Shown piece after piece: positions 1 through 11,546 of a stretch of 64,000 bases of DNA. The position numbers were made by a program, and so were the translations under genes. This DNA comes from Paracoccaceae bacterium (GTDB lineage: Bacteria; Pseudomonadota; Alphaproteobacteria; Rhodobacterales; Rhodobacteraceae). The notes under the pieces are model-generated. The model saw nothing but the letters and a program-made list of their open reading frames with translations. It was not told the DNA's origin and did no database searches. The stretch lies in NCBI GenBank assembly GCA_003567315.1, contig PWZT01000028.1, positions 1 through 64,000 of the forward strand, read 5' to 3'. Each line of letters opens with the position of its first letter. The first letter of the stretch is position 1.

Positions 1-261
1 ACCAAAAGCGCCGAGATGACCGAAGCCGAGATGCTGCGTCACGCCTTCATGGAGTTCGACGACCTGCCCGAATGCCTCTCCCCGCCCGAGATCGTGCCCG
101 GCGGCGTGCATGAGGTGCTGCAATTCCGCATCGCTGAACTGAAGCCCGATCTGGTGGTGATCGGCAGCCATTCGGGGCGCGACCCCAAGCGCTTGGGCAA
201 TTACACCCGCGATCTGATGCGCGCGCCCCCCACCGATATGCTCGTCGCCAAGCCCGATTGA
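1..261 (+). CDS. Universal stress protein, C-terminal part (cut by window edge)
   Basis: The frame is open from the first base, so the gene begins upstream of the window and only about 86 residues are visible. The end has the layout of the Usp fold's nucleotide-binding loop: LVVIGSHSGRD, then LGNYTRDLMR and a final strand DMLVAKP, resembling the G-x2-G-x9-G(S/T) signature. Usp proteins are cytoplasmic, often ATP-binding dimers linked to stress survival. The first motif glycine is present but the second is only loosely matched, so ATP binding cannot be claimed. It lies 124 bp before pdhA on the same strand and is probably a separate unit. Confidence 0.7.
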   Translation, partial: TKSAEMTEAEMLRHAFMEFDDLPECLSPPEIVPGGVHEVLQFRIAELKPDLVVIGSHSGRDPKRLGNYTRDLMRAPPTDMLVAKPD

Positions 262-385
262 GCCCCCGCGCAGCTTTGTGCTGCCTGCATTCCGGACATG
301 CGGAAAAACCCTCGCAAGTCGTGAAAATTTGCGCTAAGGAATGGTTTAACGTTGAACTATTCCGGACCGGGAGGGGGTGCCGCAC

Positions 386-1375
386 ATGGCCACAAGAAAA
401 TCCACTGCCAAACCAAATGCTTCTGCGGAAGAGCTGATGGGCTACTACCGCGACATGCTGCTGATCCGTCGATTCGAGGAAAAGGCGGGGCAGCTCTACG
501 GCATGGGGCTGATCGGCGGCTTCTGCCATCTCTATATCGGGCAGGAAGCCGTTGTCGTGGGGCTCGAAGCCACGGCCAAGGAGGGTGACAAGCGCATCAC
601 CACCTATCGCGACCACGGCCACATGCTCGCCTGCGGCATGGATCCCAAGGGCGTGATGGCCGAGTTGACAGGCCGCGAGGGCGGGCTGTCCAAGGGCAAG
701 GGCGGCTCGATGCACATGTTCTCCAAGGAAAAGCATTTCTATGGCGGCCACGGCATCGTCGGCGCCAATGTGCCGCTGGGCGCGGGCCTCGCTTTCTCCG
801 ACATGTATAAAGGAAATGACAACGTCACCTTCACCTATTTCGGCGATGGCGCGGCCAATCAGGGCCAGGTCTATGAGACCTACAACATGGCGATGCTCTG
901 GACCCTGCCCGTCATCTTCGTGATCGAGAACAACAAATACGCCATGGGCACCTCTGTCCAGCGCGCCACCAAATCGCCCTCGCTCTGGGAGCGCGGTGCC
1001 GCCTACGGCATCAAGGGCGAGGAAGTGGACGGCATGGATGTGCTCGCCGTCAAGGCTGCGGGCGAGAAGGCCGTCGCGCACTGCCGCGCGGGCAAGGGCC
1101 CCTATATCCTCGAGATCATGACCTATCGCTACCGCGGCCATTCCATGTCCGACCCTGCGAAATACCGCACCCGCGACGAGGTCCAGAAGATGCGCACCGA
1201 ACGCGACGCGATCGAGCATGTCCGCGAATTGCTGCTGCAGGGCAAGCATGCGAGCGAGGACGATCTCAAGGAGATCGACAAGGAGATCAAGGCCATCGTC
1301 AATGAGGCCGCCGAATTCTCGAAGGAGAGCCCCGAGCCTGCGCCCGAGGAACTCTGGACGGATATCTACGCGTAA
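386..1375 (+). CDS. pdhA: Pyruvate dehydrogenase E1 component, alpha subunit
   Basis: E1 alpha carries out thiamine-diphosphate-dependent decarboxylation of pyruvate and, with PdhB, reductively acetylates the lipoyl groups of the complex. The 329-residue protein has the ThDP motif starting [17 protein letters not shown] (about residue 153) and ending in IENN, plus the C-terminal loop [15 protein letters not shown]. Length is normal for the family. The ATG at 386 is preferred over an in-frame GTG at 377 because GGAGGGGG (370-377) sits 8 nt before it. It is the first gene of pdhA-pdhB-pdhC, with 20 bp to pdhB. No lpd (E3) gene follows. Confidence 0.97.
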   Translation: MATRKSTAKPNASAEELMGYYRDMLLIRRFEEKAGQLYGMGLIGGFCHLYIGQEAVVVGLEATAKEGDKRITTYRDHGHMLACGMDPKGVMAELTGREGGLSKGKGGSMHMFSKEKHFYGGHGIVGANVPLGAGLAFSDMYKGNDNVTFTYFGDGAANQGQVYETYNMAMLWTLPVIFVIENNKYAMGTSVQRATKSPSLWERGAAYGIKGEEVDGMDVLAVKAAGEKAVAHCRAGKGPYILEIMTYRYRGHSMSDPAKYRTRDEVQKMRTERDAIEHVRELLLQGKHASEDDLKEIDKEIKAIVNEAAEFSKESPEPAPEELWTDIYA

Positions 1376-1395
1376 GCCGAGGGAGGAGACAGAAC

Positions 1396-2775
1396 ATGGC
1401 AACCGAAGTACTCATGCCCGCCCTCTCGCCCACGATGGAAGAAGGCACACTCGCGAAATGGCTCGTCAAGGAGGGCGATACCGTATCCTCTGGCGACATT
1501 CTCGCCGAGATCGAGACCGACAAGGCCACGATGGAATTCGAGGCCGTCGATGAAGGCACCATCGGCAAGATCCTGATCGAGGCCGGCACCGAAGGCGTGA
1601 AGGTCAACACCCCCATCGCCATTCTGGTCGAAGAAGGCGAAGAGGTGCCCGCAGAGGGCGCCAAGGCCGAGACCGCGCCCGCCCCGGCCGCGCTGAATGG
1701 CGAGGAAGGCAAGACCGCCGCGCCCGCCACGGCCGCCCCTGCCCCGGCAGAGCCCAAGCCCGATACCTCGCCCGACTGGCCCGAGGGCACCAAGATGAAG
1801 ACCCAGACCGTGCGCGAGGCTTTGCGCGACGCCATGGCCGAAGAGATGCGCAGCACGGACGAGGTGTTCGTGATGGGCGAAGAGGTCGCCGAATATCAGG
1901 GCGCCTACAAGATCACCCAAGGCTTGCTCGACGAGTTCGGCGCGCGCCGGGTGATCGACACCCCGATCACCGAGCATGGTTTTGCCGGCATCGGTGTCGG
2001 CGCGGCCTTTGGCGGGCTGCGCCCCATCGTCGAATTCATGACCTTCAACTTCGCGATGCAGGCCATCGACCAGATCATCAACTCGGCGGCCAAGACACTC
2101 TACATGTCGGGCGGGCAGATGGGCTGCCCCATCGTCTTCCGCGGCCCCAATGGTGCAGCCGCACGCGTGGCCGCGCAGCACAGCCAGTGCTATGCCGCGT
2201 GGTACAGCCAGATCCCCGGCCTCAAGGTCGCGATGCCCTATTCGGCGGCCGATGCGAAGGGCCTGTTGAAAACCGCCATCCGCGATCCCAACCCGGTGAT
2301 CTTCCTCGAAAACGAAATCCTCTATGGCCGCAGCTTCGATGTGCCCGATCTCGAGGATTTCACCGTGCCCTTCGGCAAGGCCAAGACCTGGCGCGAAGGC
2401 TCTGATGTGACCATCGTGAGCTTCGGCATCGGCATGACCTATGCGCTGGAAGCTGCCGAGCGCCTCGCAGGCGACGGGATCGAGGCCGAGGTGATAGACC
2501 TGCGCACGATCCGGCCCATGGATACCGACGCGATCCTCGCCTCGGTGCGCAAGACCAACCGCCTGATCACGGTCGAGGAGGGCTTCCCGCAAGGCTCGGT
2601 CGGAAATTACATCACCTCGGTGGTGATGGAGCAGGCCTTCGACTATCTCGACGCGCCGGTGATCAATCTGGCTGGCAAGGATGTGCCCATGCCCTATGCC
2701 GCCAATCTCGAGAAACTGGCGCTGGTCACGACCGATGAAGTGGTCGAGGCCGCGCATAAAGTCACCTATCGCTGA
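1396..2775 (+). CDS. pdhB: Pyruvate dehydrogenase E1 component, beta subunit with N-terminal lipoyl domain
   Basis: This is the beta subunit of the E1 heterotetramer. The 459-residue protein is longer than a bare E1 beta because it starts with a lipoyl domain (residues 1-80, lipoylation site ETDKATMEF, Lys43) and an Ala/Pro/Glu-rich linker (about 85-130). The transketolase-like body follows from about 135 ([23 protein letters not shown]). A lipoyl-E1 beta fusion is typical of alphaproteobacteria. The start has GGAGGAG upstream. The lipoyl domain is nearly identical at DNA level to that of pdhC. It is co-transcribed with pdhA and pdhC (14 bp to pdhC). Confidence 0.97.
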   Translation: MATEVLMPALSPTMEEGTLAKWLVKEGDTVSSGDILAEIETDKATMEFEAVDEGTIGKILIEAGTEGVKVNTPIAILVEEGEEVPAEGAKAETAPAPAALNGEEGKTAAPATAAPAPAEPKPDTSPDWPEGTKMKTQTVREALRDAMAEEMRSTDEVFVMGEEVAEYQGAYKITQGLLDEFGARRVIDTPITEHGFAGIGVGAAFGGLRPIVEFMTFNFAMQAIDQIINSAAKTLYMSGGQMGCPIVFRGPNGAAARVAAQHSQCYAAWYSQIPGLKVAMPYSAADAKGLLKTAIRDPNPVIFLENEILYGRSFDVPDLEDFTVPFGKAKTWREGSDVTIVSFGIGMTYALEAAERLAGDGIEAEVIDLRTIRPMDTDAILASVRKTNRLITVEEGFPQGSVGNYITSVVMEQAFDYLDAPVINLAGKDVPMPYAANLEKLALVTTDEVVEAAHKVTYR

Positions 2776-2789
2776 GGGAGGAGATCGCG

Positions 2790-4094
<1,305 letters not shown>

Positions 4095-4100
4095 GACATT

Positions 4101-4130
4101 GCGGCAGGTGGGCGAGCCCCCACCTGCCGC
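4101..4130. terminator. Strong hairpin between convergent pdhC and cysE
   Basis: A perfect 12-bp stem, GCGGCAGGTGGG (4101-4112) with CCCACCTGCCGC (4119-4130), lies in the 40-bp gap between the converging ends of pdhC and cysE. There is no uridine tract on either side, so it is a terminator-like or RNA-protecting hairpin rather than a textbook intrinsic terminator. Confidence 0.6.
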
Positions 4131-4134
4131 GAAA

Positions 4135-4965
4135 CTATATCTCACCCTTGAACAACTGATCCATCGTCAGCGAGGGCTGCGCGCAGCCTGCCTCGCCCAC
4201 GATGCGTGCGGGCACCCCGGCGACGGTCTTGCGCGACGGCACATCCTCCAGCACGACCGATCCGGCCGCGATCCGCGCGCAATCGCCCACGCTGATATTG
4301 CCCAGCACTTTCGCGCCTGCGCCAATCAGCACCCCATGGCCGATTTTCGGGTGCCGGTCGCCATCTTCCTTGCCGGTCCCGCCCAGCGTGACCGAATGCA
4401 GCATCGAGACATTGTCGCCCACCACCGCCGTCTCGCCAATGACGATGGAATGCGCGTGGTCGATCATGATGCCCTTCCCGATCTGCGCGCCGGGATGAAT
4501 ATCGACCCCGAAACATTCGGATACGCGCATCTGGATCAGGCTCGCGAAATCCACACGCCCCTGCTCGCACAGCCAATGCGCGATCCGGTAAGCCTGCACG
4601 GCCTGAAACCCCTTGAAATAGAGGATCGGCTTCATGAAGCGGTTGCAGGCCGGGTCGCGCTCATAGGTCGCCACGATATCGGCGCGCGCCGCCTCGCCAA
4701 GGCTCGGATCATCGGCATGGGCCGCATCCATGATCTCGCGCAGGATCTGCTCGGACAATTCCGCCGAGGCGAGCTTCTGCGACAGCCGGAAGGCCAGCGC
4801 CTGCTCCAGGGTGCGGTGATGCAGGATCGATGAATGAAATACACCGCCCAGAAGCGGCTCCTGCTCCAGCGCTGCCTGCGCTTCCTCGCGAATACGCGCC
4901 CAGACCGGATCGAGCTGCGCGATCTCCGCGCGGCGCTGTGCGGGGGATTTGTTTTGCGATATCAT
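4135..4965 (-). CDS. cysE: Serine O-acetyltransferase
   Basis: CysE acetylates L-serine with acetyl-CoA to give O-acetylserine, the first step of cysteine synthesis. The 276-residue product has the alpha-helical N-terminal SATase domain (WARIREEAQAALEQEPLLGGVFHSSIL) and a left-handed beta-helix of hexapeptide repeats from about residue 170 (GVDIHPGAQIGKGIMIDHAH, VIGETAVVGDNV) with the catalytic DHAH segment and the GGTGK loop. Length matches the family. I chose the ATG at 4965 (GAGAA just upstream); an in-frame ATG at 4980 would add five residues. It is transcribed away from the OlsB-like gene, 94 bp downstream of it. Confidence 0.95.
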   Translation of the reverse strand: MISQNKSPAQRRAEIAQLDPVWARIREEAQAALEQEPLLGGVFHSSILHHRTLEQALAFRLSQKLASAELSEQILREIMDAAHADDPSLGEAARADIVATYERDPACNRFMKPILYFKGFQAVQAYRIAHWLCEQGRVDFASLIQMRVSECFGVDIHPGAQIGKGIMIDHAHSIVIGETAVVGDNVSMLHSVTLGGTGKEDGDRHPKIGHGVLIGAGAKVLGNISVGDCARIAAGSVVLEDVPSRKTVAGVPARIVGEAGCAQPSLTMDQLFKGEI

Positions 4966-5059
4966 TTCTCTGCGTCCCATGGCTGAGGCCGACCAACACG
5001 GCATGACCAAGAAATAATGATTCTGGCGCATAAAACAACGCTGGCCATGCAGAAAGCAC

Positions 5060-5845
5060 TCAGACCTTCGCCAGCGTCTGCAACACCCGCAATCGCGCAG
5101 GCGGGATCGCGCTGATATCCACGGCTGCAAAGACATGCAGTGTATCGAGGTCGCGGTCGCAGACAGCGTGATCCGACACCCATCCCCCCATCGCCAGATA
5201 CAGCCGCAACAGGGCGGGGATCCTGCGCAGATCATCGGCTGCGACAGGCCCGGCCGCGCGGGCCAGCTCATAGGTCTCGCCACTGCCCGCGCCGCGCCCC
5301 GGTCGCAGCCCCTCCGGCCCGATATGGCGCGCATGCAGATAGCGCAGCGCCTTGCGGTGACGCGCAGGCGCTGCGCCCGGGAACGAGGCGCAGCCGATCA
5401 GCATATCCGCCCCCCCGGCCTGCGCCGCCCGCGTGAGCCCCGCCAGCAAGGCGCGCGGGGCGTCAGGATCCTGCACATGGTCCGCGCGCAGACAGATCCG
5501 CCCGATCTCCATCAGCCGCAACCCCGAGGCCGCCAGTCGCCCGAGATCATAGACCTGCGCGCAGTAGCTTGTCAGGACTTCCTCCAGGCTGGTGAGCATG
5601 CGCAGACGCGCCGCGCACAGGGCTGCGCCGTCCTCACGATCTGTCACCAGAAGATGCACGCAAAGCGGGTCGAACCGGTCGAGATCGCTTGCACGCGGAT
5701 CCCCACGAAACCGAACGGCCCGCAAGTCCTGCACGGCGCGCATGTCCTGTTCCGTCACCACAAGCCGCAGATGCAACCTGCCGAAGCGCGCCTCAACTGC
5801 ACCAGGTGAGATCAATGCCGTCGGCGCAAACTGTTTCACGAACAC
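5060..5845 (-). CDS. OlsB-like ornithine/acyl-ACP N-acyltransferase (GNAT-type)
   Basis: The 261-residue product resembles the OlsB family, which transfers a 3-hydroxyacyl chain from ACP to the alpha-amino group of ornithine in ornithine-lipid synthesis. Family-like segments are an N-terminal FGRLHLRLVVTEQDMRAVQDLR, the strand LCVHLLVTD, and the core LMEIGRICLRADH followed by MLIGCASFPG. No PlsC-like partner (OlsA) is adjacent, so the exact substrate is not settled by context. Some relatives are annotated as hemolysin-like GNAT proteins. It lies between bamE and cysE on the minus strand. Confidence 0.75.
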   Translation of the reverse strand: MFVKQFAPTALISPGAVEARFGRLHLRLVVTEQDMRAVQDLRAVRFRGDPRASDLDRFDPLCVHLLVTDREDGAALCAARLRMLTSLEEVLTSYCAQVYDLGRLAASGLRLMEIGRICLRADHVQDPDAPRALLAGLTRAAQAGGADMLIGCASFPGAAPARHRKALRYLHARHIGPEGLRPGRGAGSGETYELARAAGPVAADDLRRIPALLRLYLAMGGWVSDHAVCDRDLDTLHVFAAVDISAIPPARLRVLQTLAKV

Positions 5846-5903
5846 ATCCCGCGATTACCACTCCTGACGGGTGCAGTAGCGTCGCCGGACCGGGTTCGCG
5901 GCA

Positions 5904-6353
5904 CTAGTTATTGATCAGTTGCGCCGGGTTGAACTGGCCGAAATTGCTCAGAAGCTGACGCAGGATCGTGCCCCCGGTCGGCCCGGTCGAGGTCACCCGC
6001 CGCGACAGCGCCACGACTTCCCCGTCCTCCAGCCCGTAGCGTTCGATGTTGCTTACACGGTCCGACCCATCGAAGGAGATCATCACCACTTGCCGGTCAA
6101 TCTCCTCCGGTGCGCGCCAGCCGCGCTGCACCCAGTCGCTTTGCACATAATACCAGGCCGATCCTTCCATCACGCCTGTCATACTTGGCCGTCCGATCTT
6201 TTCCTCGACACTTTCGCGGGTGTCGCGGGCAACCTCGATTTGCGCCAACTCGGTGTCATCGGGCGCATAGCCATGAAAGCGGGGCATCGGGCTGCAGGCG
6301 GCGACGACAAGCAGCAACACCGGTAATGCAAGCCTTGGCAGAAATGACATCAT
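5904..6353 (-). CDS. bamE: Outer-membrane assembly lipoprotein BamE (SmpA/OmlA family)
   Basis: BamE is a small lipoprotein of the BAM complex that inserts beta-barrel proteins into the outer membrane. The 149-residue product has a lipoprotein signal (hydrophobic LALPVLLLVVAAC, lipobox VAAC, Cys20) and the SmpA/OmlA core: residues resembling the LxxGxS/T element (VEEKIGRPSMTG), then SAWYYVQSDW and a strand VVMISFDGSDRVSNIERYGL. Two adjacent ATGs (6353, 6350) are possible starts. It is divergent from the yceD-like gene at 6525. No other bam genes are in the window. Confidence 0.88.
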   Translation of the reverse strand: MMSFLPRLALPVLLLVVAACSPMPRFHGYAPDDTELAQIEVARDTRESVEEKIGRPSMTGVMEGSAWYYVQSDWVQRGWRAPEEIDRQVVMISFDGSDRVSNIERYGLEDGEVVALSRRVTSTGPTGGTILRQLLSNFGQFNPAQLINN

Positions 6354-6524
6354 ACGCGCTGCTCGTCCCTCTGTCTCACAGCCCTGCCTGCGGGTTTCGG
6401 CACGCGATCTCAGGGCCAGCCCTCTGGCTGTCAGGTATTGGATACAGAAGGATGCGTGAGACTTCAAGAATGGAACACACGCCCCTATATCTTCGCGAAA
6501 TCGCTGAAACATGACGAGGCCCGC

Positions 6525-7112
6525 ATGTCCGAGCACGCCACTGACATCACCACGCTGTCCCTGACCCCGCCGCTGCGCGCCACACGGCTGGAGGGACGCA
6601 AGCCGCATGAGATCGACCTGCAACCTGATGCCGAGCAGCGCGCCCGGATCGCGCAGATGCTGGGGCTGGAGGCAGTGCGCAAGTTTCGCTTCACCGCCCG
6701 CCTCAGCCCCCTTGGCCGCAGCGACTGGGACCTCACCGGCACGCTGGGCGCGACCGTGGTGCAAAGCTGCGCTGTCACCCTCAATCCAGTGACCACGCGA
6801 ATCGACGAGCCCGTGCGGCGTCAGTTTCTCGCCGACATGCCCGAGCCCGAAGCTCTTGAAGTCGAGATGCCCGAGGATGACAGCCTCGAGAAGCTGGGCG
6901 CGGAAATCGACATCAGCGCTATTGCCATTGAGGCGCTTTCGCTTGCGCTGCCCGCATTCCCCCGCTCCGAGGCCGCGCGCGACGCCGACGAGCTGGCGCT
7001 CGAAAGCCGCCCGCCGGGGGCCGCGCCCATTGCGGAGGAAAAGGTCAAACCCTTCGCCAAACTGGCTGATCTGAAAGCGAAGCTCGAACAGCGCGAGCGG
7101 GATGAGGAATAA
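6525..7112 (+). CDS. YceD-like DUF177 protein
   Basis: DUF177/YceD proteins are encoded next to rpmF across bacteria and are linked to large-ribosomal-subunit RNA metabolism. The 195-residue protein shows the family's central part: GTLGATVVQSCAVTLNPV (the conserved VxQxCxVTLxPV segment), then FLADMPEPE, an acidic stretch EMPEDDSLEKLGAEIDISAIAIEALSLALPAFPR, and a C-terminal PFAKLADLKAKL. The ATG at 6525 is chosen because it begins the conserved region; earlier in-frame codons have no clear ribosome site. rpmF, plsX and fabH follow in the usual order. Confidence 0.88.
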   Translation: MSEHATDITTLSLTPPLRATRLEGRKPHEIDLQPDAEQRARIAQMLGLEAVRKFRFTARLSPLGRSDWDLTGTLGATVVQSCAVTLNPVTTRIDEPVRRQFLADMPEPEALEVEMPEDDSLEKLGAEIDISAIAIEALSLALPAFPRSEAARDADELALESRPPGAAPIAEEKVKPFAKLADLKAKLEQRERDEE

Positions 7113-7280
7113 TCCTTGCAAGGCTCCCAATAATCACTATTTTGCGCGGCTCATGCATTGAGGGCTTGGAAGCGCGGCGCAATCCGTGTATGCCGCGCCG
7201 CAATCGCTTCTTCACTTTTCGCATCTGGTGTGCCTTGTCGCAGGCATCTGACCCGGATGCCCTGACAACTGAGGTCTGAC

Positions 7281-7487
7281 ATGGCTGTTCAACAGAACCG
7301 CGTAACCCGCTCTCGCCGCAACATGCGCCGCGCGCATGACGCCCTTGTGGCGGCAAACCCCAATGAGTGCCCCAATTGCGGCGAACTCAAGCGCCCGCAT
7401 CACGTCTGCCCTTCCTGCGGTTTCTACAATGACCGCGAAGTTGTGGCACAGGGGACCGAGGTCGATCTGGAAGACGACGCAGCCTGA
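7281..7487 (+). CDS. rpmF: 50S ribosomal protein L32
   Basis: The 68-residue protein starts [22 protein letters not shown], the basic N-terminus of L32, followed by a zinc-ribbon with four cysteines ([18 protein letters not shown]) and an acidic tail. Length is slightly long for L32, as is common in this group. It sits between the yceD-like gene and plsX, the classic arrangement coupling ribosome and phospholipid synthesis. Confidence 0.97.
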   Translation: MAVQQNRVTRSRRNMRRAHDALVAANPNECPNCGELKRPHHVCPSCGFYNDREVVAQGTEVDLEDDAA

Positions 7488-7535
7488 TCGCGCCTGTCCC
7501 GCAACAGGGTGGCTCATGGCAAGCGCGCAAAACAG

Positions 7536-8660
7536 ATGACGACAGACACCAGCCAGCGGATCATCATTTCCGTGGATGTCATGGGGGGCGATGAAGGCCC
7601 CTCTGCTGTCGTTGAAGGTTGCGCGCGGTCGGCAGAGAAGAACTCCGAGATCGGCTTCTTGTTGCACGGGGACGATGCTGTCATCACCCCGCTGCTGTCC
7701 AGATATCCGGTGCTTGGCCCCATCACGCAGGTCAGGCACAGCCCCGGCGTGGTCAGCATGGATGACAAGCCCGCGCAGGTCATGCGCCGTGGGCGCGAAA
7801 CCTCGATGTGGTCGACCCTGTCCGCGCTGCGCGATGGCGAGGCGCAAGCGGCAGTTTCCTGCGGCAACACTGGCGCGCTGATGGCCGTTGCCGTGCTGCG
7901 CCTGCGCAAGCTGCATGGCGTGCATCGCCCGGCGATTGCCTGCCTCTGGCCGTCGCGCGGCGAAAGCGGTTTCAACACCATGCTCGATGTCGGCGCCGAT
8001 GTGCGCGCCGATGAGGAATCGCTGCTGCAATACGCGCTGATGGGCGCGGCGTATTACCGCAATGCCTTCGACGCCCCCCGCCCGCGCGTGGGGCTTCTCA
8101 ATGTCGGCACGGAGGACCACAAGGGCCGCGCCGAGATCAAGGAAGCCGCGCGGCTCATCACCGACGCCGCCGAGATCGGGCGCTATGATTTCGTGGGCTT
8201 CGTCGAAGGCAATGACCTGCCCTCGGCCCATGTCGATGTCATCGTGACGGACGGATTCACCGGCAATATCGCACTCAAGACAGCCGAGGGCACGGCCAAG
8301 CTCATCAGCGACACCTTGCGCGAGGAACTCACGGCCTCGCTTGCCTCGAAACTCGGCGCGCTCGCCGCCACCGGCCCGCTGCGCCGCCTGCGCAAGCGCA
8401 TGGATCCGCGGCGGATGAATGGCGGCGTATTTCTCGGGCTCAACGGCACTGTCGTCAAATCGCATGGCTCGGCCGATGCCACGGGCGTCTCCGCCGCGAT
8501 CAAGCTCGCCTTCCGCCTCGCGCAATCGGGCTTTCAGGCGCGCATGGCCGAGCGGCTGGCCTCGGTCGCCGATGCCGTGCAGGAGCGCGTCCTCAATCAG
8601 GACGATGCCAGCGCCGACCCCGGCCCCAAAGACAAGGACAAACCCGAGGAGCAGGCATGA
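7536..8660 (+). CDS. plsX: Phosphate acyltransferase PlsX
   Basis: PlsX makes acyl-phosphate from acyl-ACP, the acyl donor for PlsY in phosphatidic acid synthesis. The 374-residue protein opens with the family hallmark IIISVDVMGGDEGPSAVVEG and contains AAVSCGNTGALMA, IACLWPSR and VDVIVTDGFTGNIALKTAEG. ATG 7536 (MTTDTSQRI) is preferred over a GTG at 7509. The stop overlaps the fabH start by 4 nt (ATGA), so translation is probably coupled. Confidence 0.96.
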   Translation: MTTDTSQRIIISVDVMGGDEGPSAVVEGCARSAEKNSEIGFLLHGDDAVITPLLSRYPVLGPITQVRHSPGVVSMDDKPAQVMRRGRETSMWSTLSALRDGEAQAAVSCGNTGALMAVAVLRLRKLHGVHRPAIACLWPSRGESGFNTMLDVGADVRADEESLLQYALMGAAYYRNAFDAPRPRVGLLNVGTEDHKGRAEIKEAARLITDAAEIGRYDFVGFVEGNDLPSAHVDVIVTDGFTGNIALKTAEGTAKLISDTLREELTASLASKLGALAATGPLRRLRKRMDPRRMNGGVFLGLNGTVVKSHGSADATGVSAAIKLAFRLAQSGFQARMAERLASVADAVQERVLNQDDASADPGPKDKDKPEEQA

Positions 8661-9634
8661 CCACCACCCGACCTGTTATTCGCGGAACCGGTCACTACCT
8701 GCCCGAACGCGTCGTTCCCAATTCGGAATTCGCCGAATCGCTCGACACCAGCGATGACTGGATCGTGTCGCGCTCCGGCATCGAACGGCGCCATTTCGCG
8801 GCAGAGGGCGAATACCCCTCCGACCTCGCCATCAAGGCGGCAACTGCCGCGCTGGAAAACGCGGGCCTCACAGCCGCCGACATCGATGCCGTGATCGTCG
8901 CCACATCCACCCCCGATTATACTTTCCCCGCAGTCGCGACACAGGTGCAGGCCGGGCTCGGCATCACCAAGGGCTTTGCCTTCGACATCCAGGCCGTCTG
9001 CGCGGGCTTCGTCTTCGCGCTGGCCAATGCCAGCGGGCTGATCATGGCCGGTCAGGCGCAGCGGGTGTTGGTCATCGGGGCCGAGACCTTCTCGCGGATC
9101 ATGGATTGGAATGACCGCGCGACCTGCGTGCTCTTCGGCGATGGCGCAGGCGCAGTGGTGCTCGAAGCGCAGCCCGGCGCGGGCGACAACAGCGACCGGG
9201 GCGTGCTGGCCTGCGATCTCAATTCCGACGGGCGCTATCGCGACCTGCTCTATGTCGATGGCGGTGTGTCGCGCACCGGTCAGGCCGGGGCGTTGCGCAT
9301 GCAGGGGCGCGAGGTGTTCCGCCACGCAGTCGAAAAGCTGGCCGCGACGGCCCATGCCGCGCTCGACAAGGCCGGGCTCCGCGCCGATCAGGTGGACTGG
9401 ATCGTGCCGCATCAGGCCAATCTGCGCATCATCAAGGGCACCGCGCAAAAGCTGGGCCTGCCGATGGACAATGTGATCGTCACAGTGCAGGACCATGGCA
9501 ACACTTCGGCCGCCTCGATTCCGCTCGCGCTCTCGGTCGCCAATGCGCAAGGCAAGTTCAAGCCCGGCGATCTGGTTTTGACAGAAGCGATCGGCGGCGG
9601 GCTGAGCTGGGGCGCAGTGGCGCTGCGTTGGTAA
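8657..9634 (+). CDS. fabH: 3-oxoacyl-ACP synthase III
   Basis: FabH starts fatty-acid synthesis by condensing acetyl-CoA with malonyl-ACP. In the 325-residue product the Cys-His-Asn triad is visible: Cys115 in DIQAVCAGF, His in IVPHQANLRI (about 254) and Asn in DHGNTSAASIPLAL (about 284). The C-terminal GGGLSWGAVALRW is typical. It overlaps plsX by 4 nt and precedes ihfA by about 100 bp. Confidence 0.97.
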   Translation: MTTTRPVIRGTGHYLPERVVPNSEFAESLDTSDDWIVSRSGIERRHFAAEGEYPSDLAIKAATAALENAGLTAADIDAVIVATSTPDYTFPAVATQVQAGLGITKGFAFDIQAVCAGFVFALANASGLIMAGQAQRVLVIGAETFSRIMDWNDRATCVLFGDGAGAVVLEAQPGAGDNSDRGVLACDLNSDGRYRDLLYVDGGVSRTGQAGALRMQGREVFRHAVEKLAATAHAALDKAGLRADQVDWIVPHQANLRIIKGTAQKLGLPMDNVIVTVQDHGNTSAASIPLALSVANAQGKFKPGDLVLTEAIGGGLSWGAVALRW

Positions 9635-9677
9635 AGACACGCTCGCGCCTTTAATTCCGCCCGGCAAGCACCTGTTA

Positions 9678-9706
9678 TTGACTCGAAAAACCCTTTGGCT
9701 CATGCT
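9678..9706 (+). promoter_or_regulatory. Putative sigma-70-type promoter of ihfA
   Basis: TTGACT (9678-9683) and CATGCT (9701-9706) are 17 bp apart, 30 bp before the ihfA start codon, in the gap between fabH and ihfA. The -35 is good and the -10 weak. ihfA could also be read from upstream genes. Confidence 0.45.
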
Positions 9707-9735
9707 TTGCCCAAGGCTTGCCCGGGGGATGAAAC

Positions 9736-10044
9736 ATGTCAGACAAGACATTGACACGAATGGATTTAACAGAAGCTGTTTTTCGCGAAGTCGGCTTGTC
9801 GCGCAACGAGTCTGCGGCATTGGTGGACTCCGTGCTCCAGCATGTCTCGGACGCGCTTGTGCGCGGCGAGCATGTCAAGATTTCCTCTTTCGGCACGTTT
9901 TCCGTGCGCGACAAGAATGCGCGCATCGGGCGCAATCCCAAAACCGGCGAGGAGGTTCCCATCTCCCCGCGCCGCGTGCTCACCTTCCGCCCCTCCCACC
10001 TGATGCGCGACCGTGTCGCCGAAGGCAACCGACAGCAGGTGTAA
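9736..10044 (+). CDS. ihfA: Integration host factor, alpha subunit
   Basis: IHF is a sequence-specific DNA-bending heterodimer in recombination, replication and transcription. The 102-residue protein has the HU/IHF fold: N-terminal helices [21 protein letters not shown] (after MSDKTL), the beta-arm [40 protein letters not shown] region with the intercalating Pro in RNPKTG, and a C-terminal helix. The partner ihfB is not in the window. It lies 3 bp upstream of the MerR-type gene and is probably co-transcribed with it. Confidence 0.94.
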   Translation: MSDKTLTRMDLTEAVFREVGLSRNESAALVDSVLQHVSDALVRGEHVKISSFGTFSVRDKNARIGRNPKTGEEVPISPRRVLTFRPSHLMRDRVAEGNRQQV

Positions 10045-10047
10045 GAC

Positions 10048-10944
<897 letters not shown>

Positions 10945-10984
10945 CAACTCGGTCGCTTTTGTCATGACCGGCCAGGATTAGGCC

Positions 10985-11012
10985 TTGCTCTCGCACATAA
11001 ATCTTGTAGATA
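10985..11012 (+). promoter_or_regulatory. Putative promoter of tRNA-Pro(GGG)
   Basis: TTGCTC (10985-10990) and TAGATA (11007-11012) are spaced 16 bp and end 16 bp before the mature tRNA 5' end at 11029, a normal distance for a stable-RNA promoter. Confidence 0.5.
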
Positions 11013-11028
11013 GAGCGGCGTAAAACGT

Positions 11029-11105
11029 CGGGCTATGGCGCAGTCTGGTAGCGCGTCCGTCTGGGGGACGGAAGGTCGCAGGTTCAAGTCCTGCTAGCCC
11101 GACCA
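11029..11105 (+). tRNA. tRNA-Pro (anticodon GGG)
   Basis: Cloverleaf by eye: acceptor CGGGCTA pairs with TAGCCCG, D-arm with GGTAGCGC, anticodon stem TCCGT/ACGGA around loop CTGGGGG giving anticodon GGG (reads CCC/CCU), T-arm GCAGG TTCAAGT CCTGC, discriminator A, encoded CCA end at 11103-11105. Total 77 nt. Confidence 0.96.
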
Positions 11106-11124
11106 TATCCACGCCGCTCGGAAA

Positions 11125-11403
11125 TCAGCGCTTGAAGGCGCGTTCAAACGCGGTGGTCATATCGTTCCACGCTTTCTCCATGCCCTCGCGGATGTCGCCC
11201 CAGGCCTTCTCGCTGCTGTCGCGCGCCTCACGAAGCTTCTCTTCGAACTCATCGCGCTGTTTCTTCATCTCGGCGATCTGATCTTCGTATTTCTGCTTCA
11301 TATCGGCCTGCGACTCCCGCGCCTTGGCCTCATATTTCGCAATCTCGGCATTCCATTCGTCAATCTTCGCCTTGGTCTTTTCGATATATGCGTCACGGTC
11401 CAT
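11125..11403 (-). CDS. Small coiled-coil protein of unknown function
   Basis: A 92-residue, highly charged protein almost wholly predicted helical coiled coil: IEKTKAKIDEWNAEIAKYEAK, then DQIAEMKKQRDEFEEKLREA and a C-terminal AWNDMTTAFERAFKR. There is no signal peptide or membrane segment. The start is convincing: AGGAGG lies 7 nt before the ATG at 11403. I do not recognise a named family. The gene sits alone, converging on tRNA-Pro, with its end only 20 bp from the tRNA 3' end. Confidence 0.8.
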   Translation of the reverse strand: MDRDAYIEKTKAKIDEWNAEIAKYEAKARESQADMKQKYEDQIAEMKKQRDEFEEKLREARDSSEKAWGDIREGMEKAWNDMTTAFERAFKR

Positions 11404-11546
11404 AAGTTTCCTCCTTCTCAATTCGTGGTGCTCCAAGAGGTAGGCACTCCGCGCGCGCCTTACAAGCCGCATGGGCTTGCGCGCCCTTCCAACCGGCCCG
11501 ACCATCCGCTAAGACACAAGCGAACGCCGCAAGCCGGGGAGGCATC

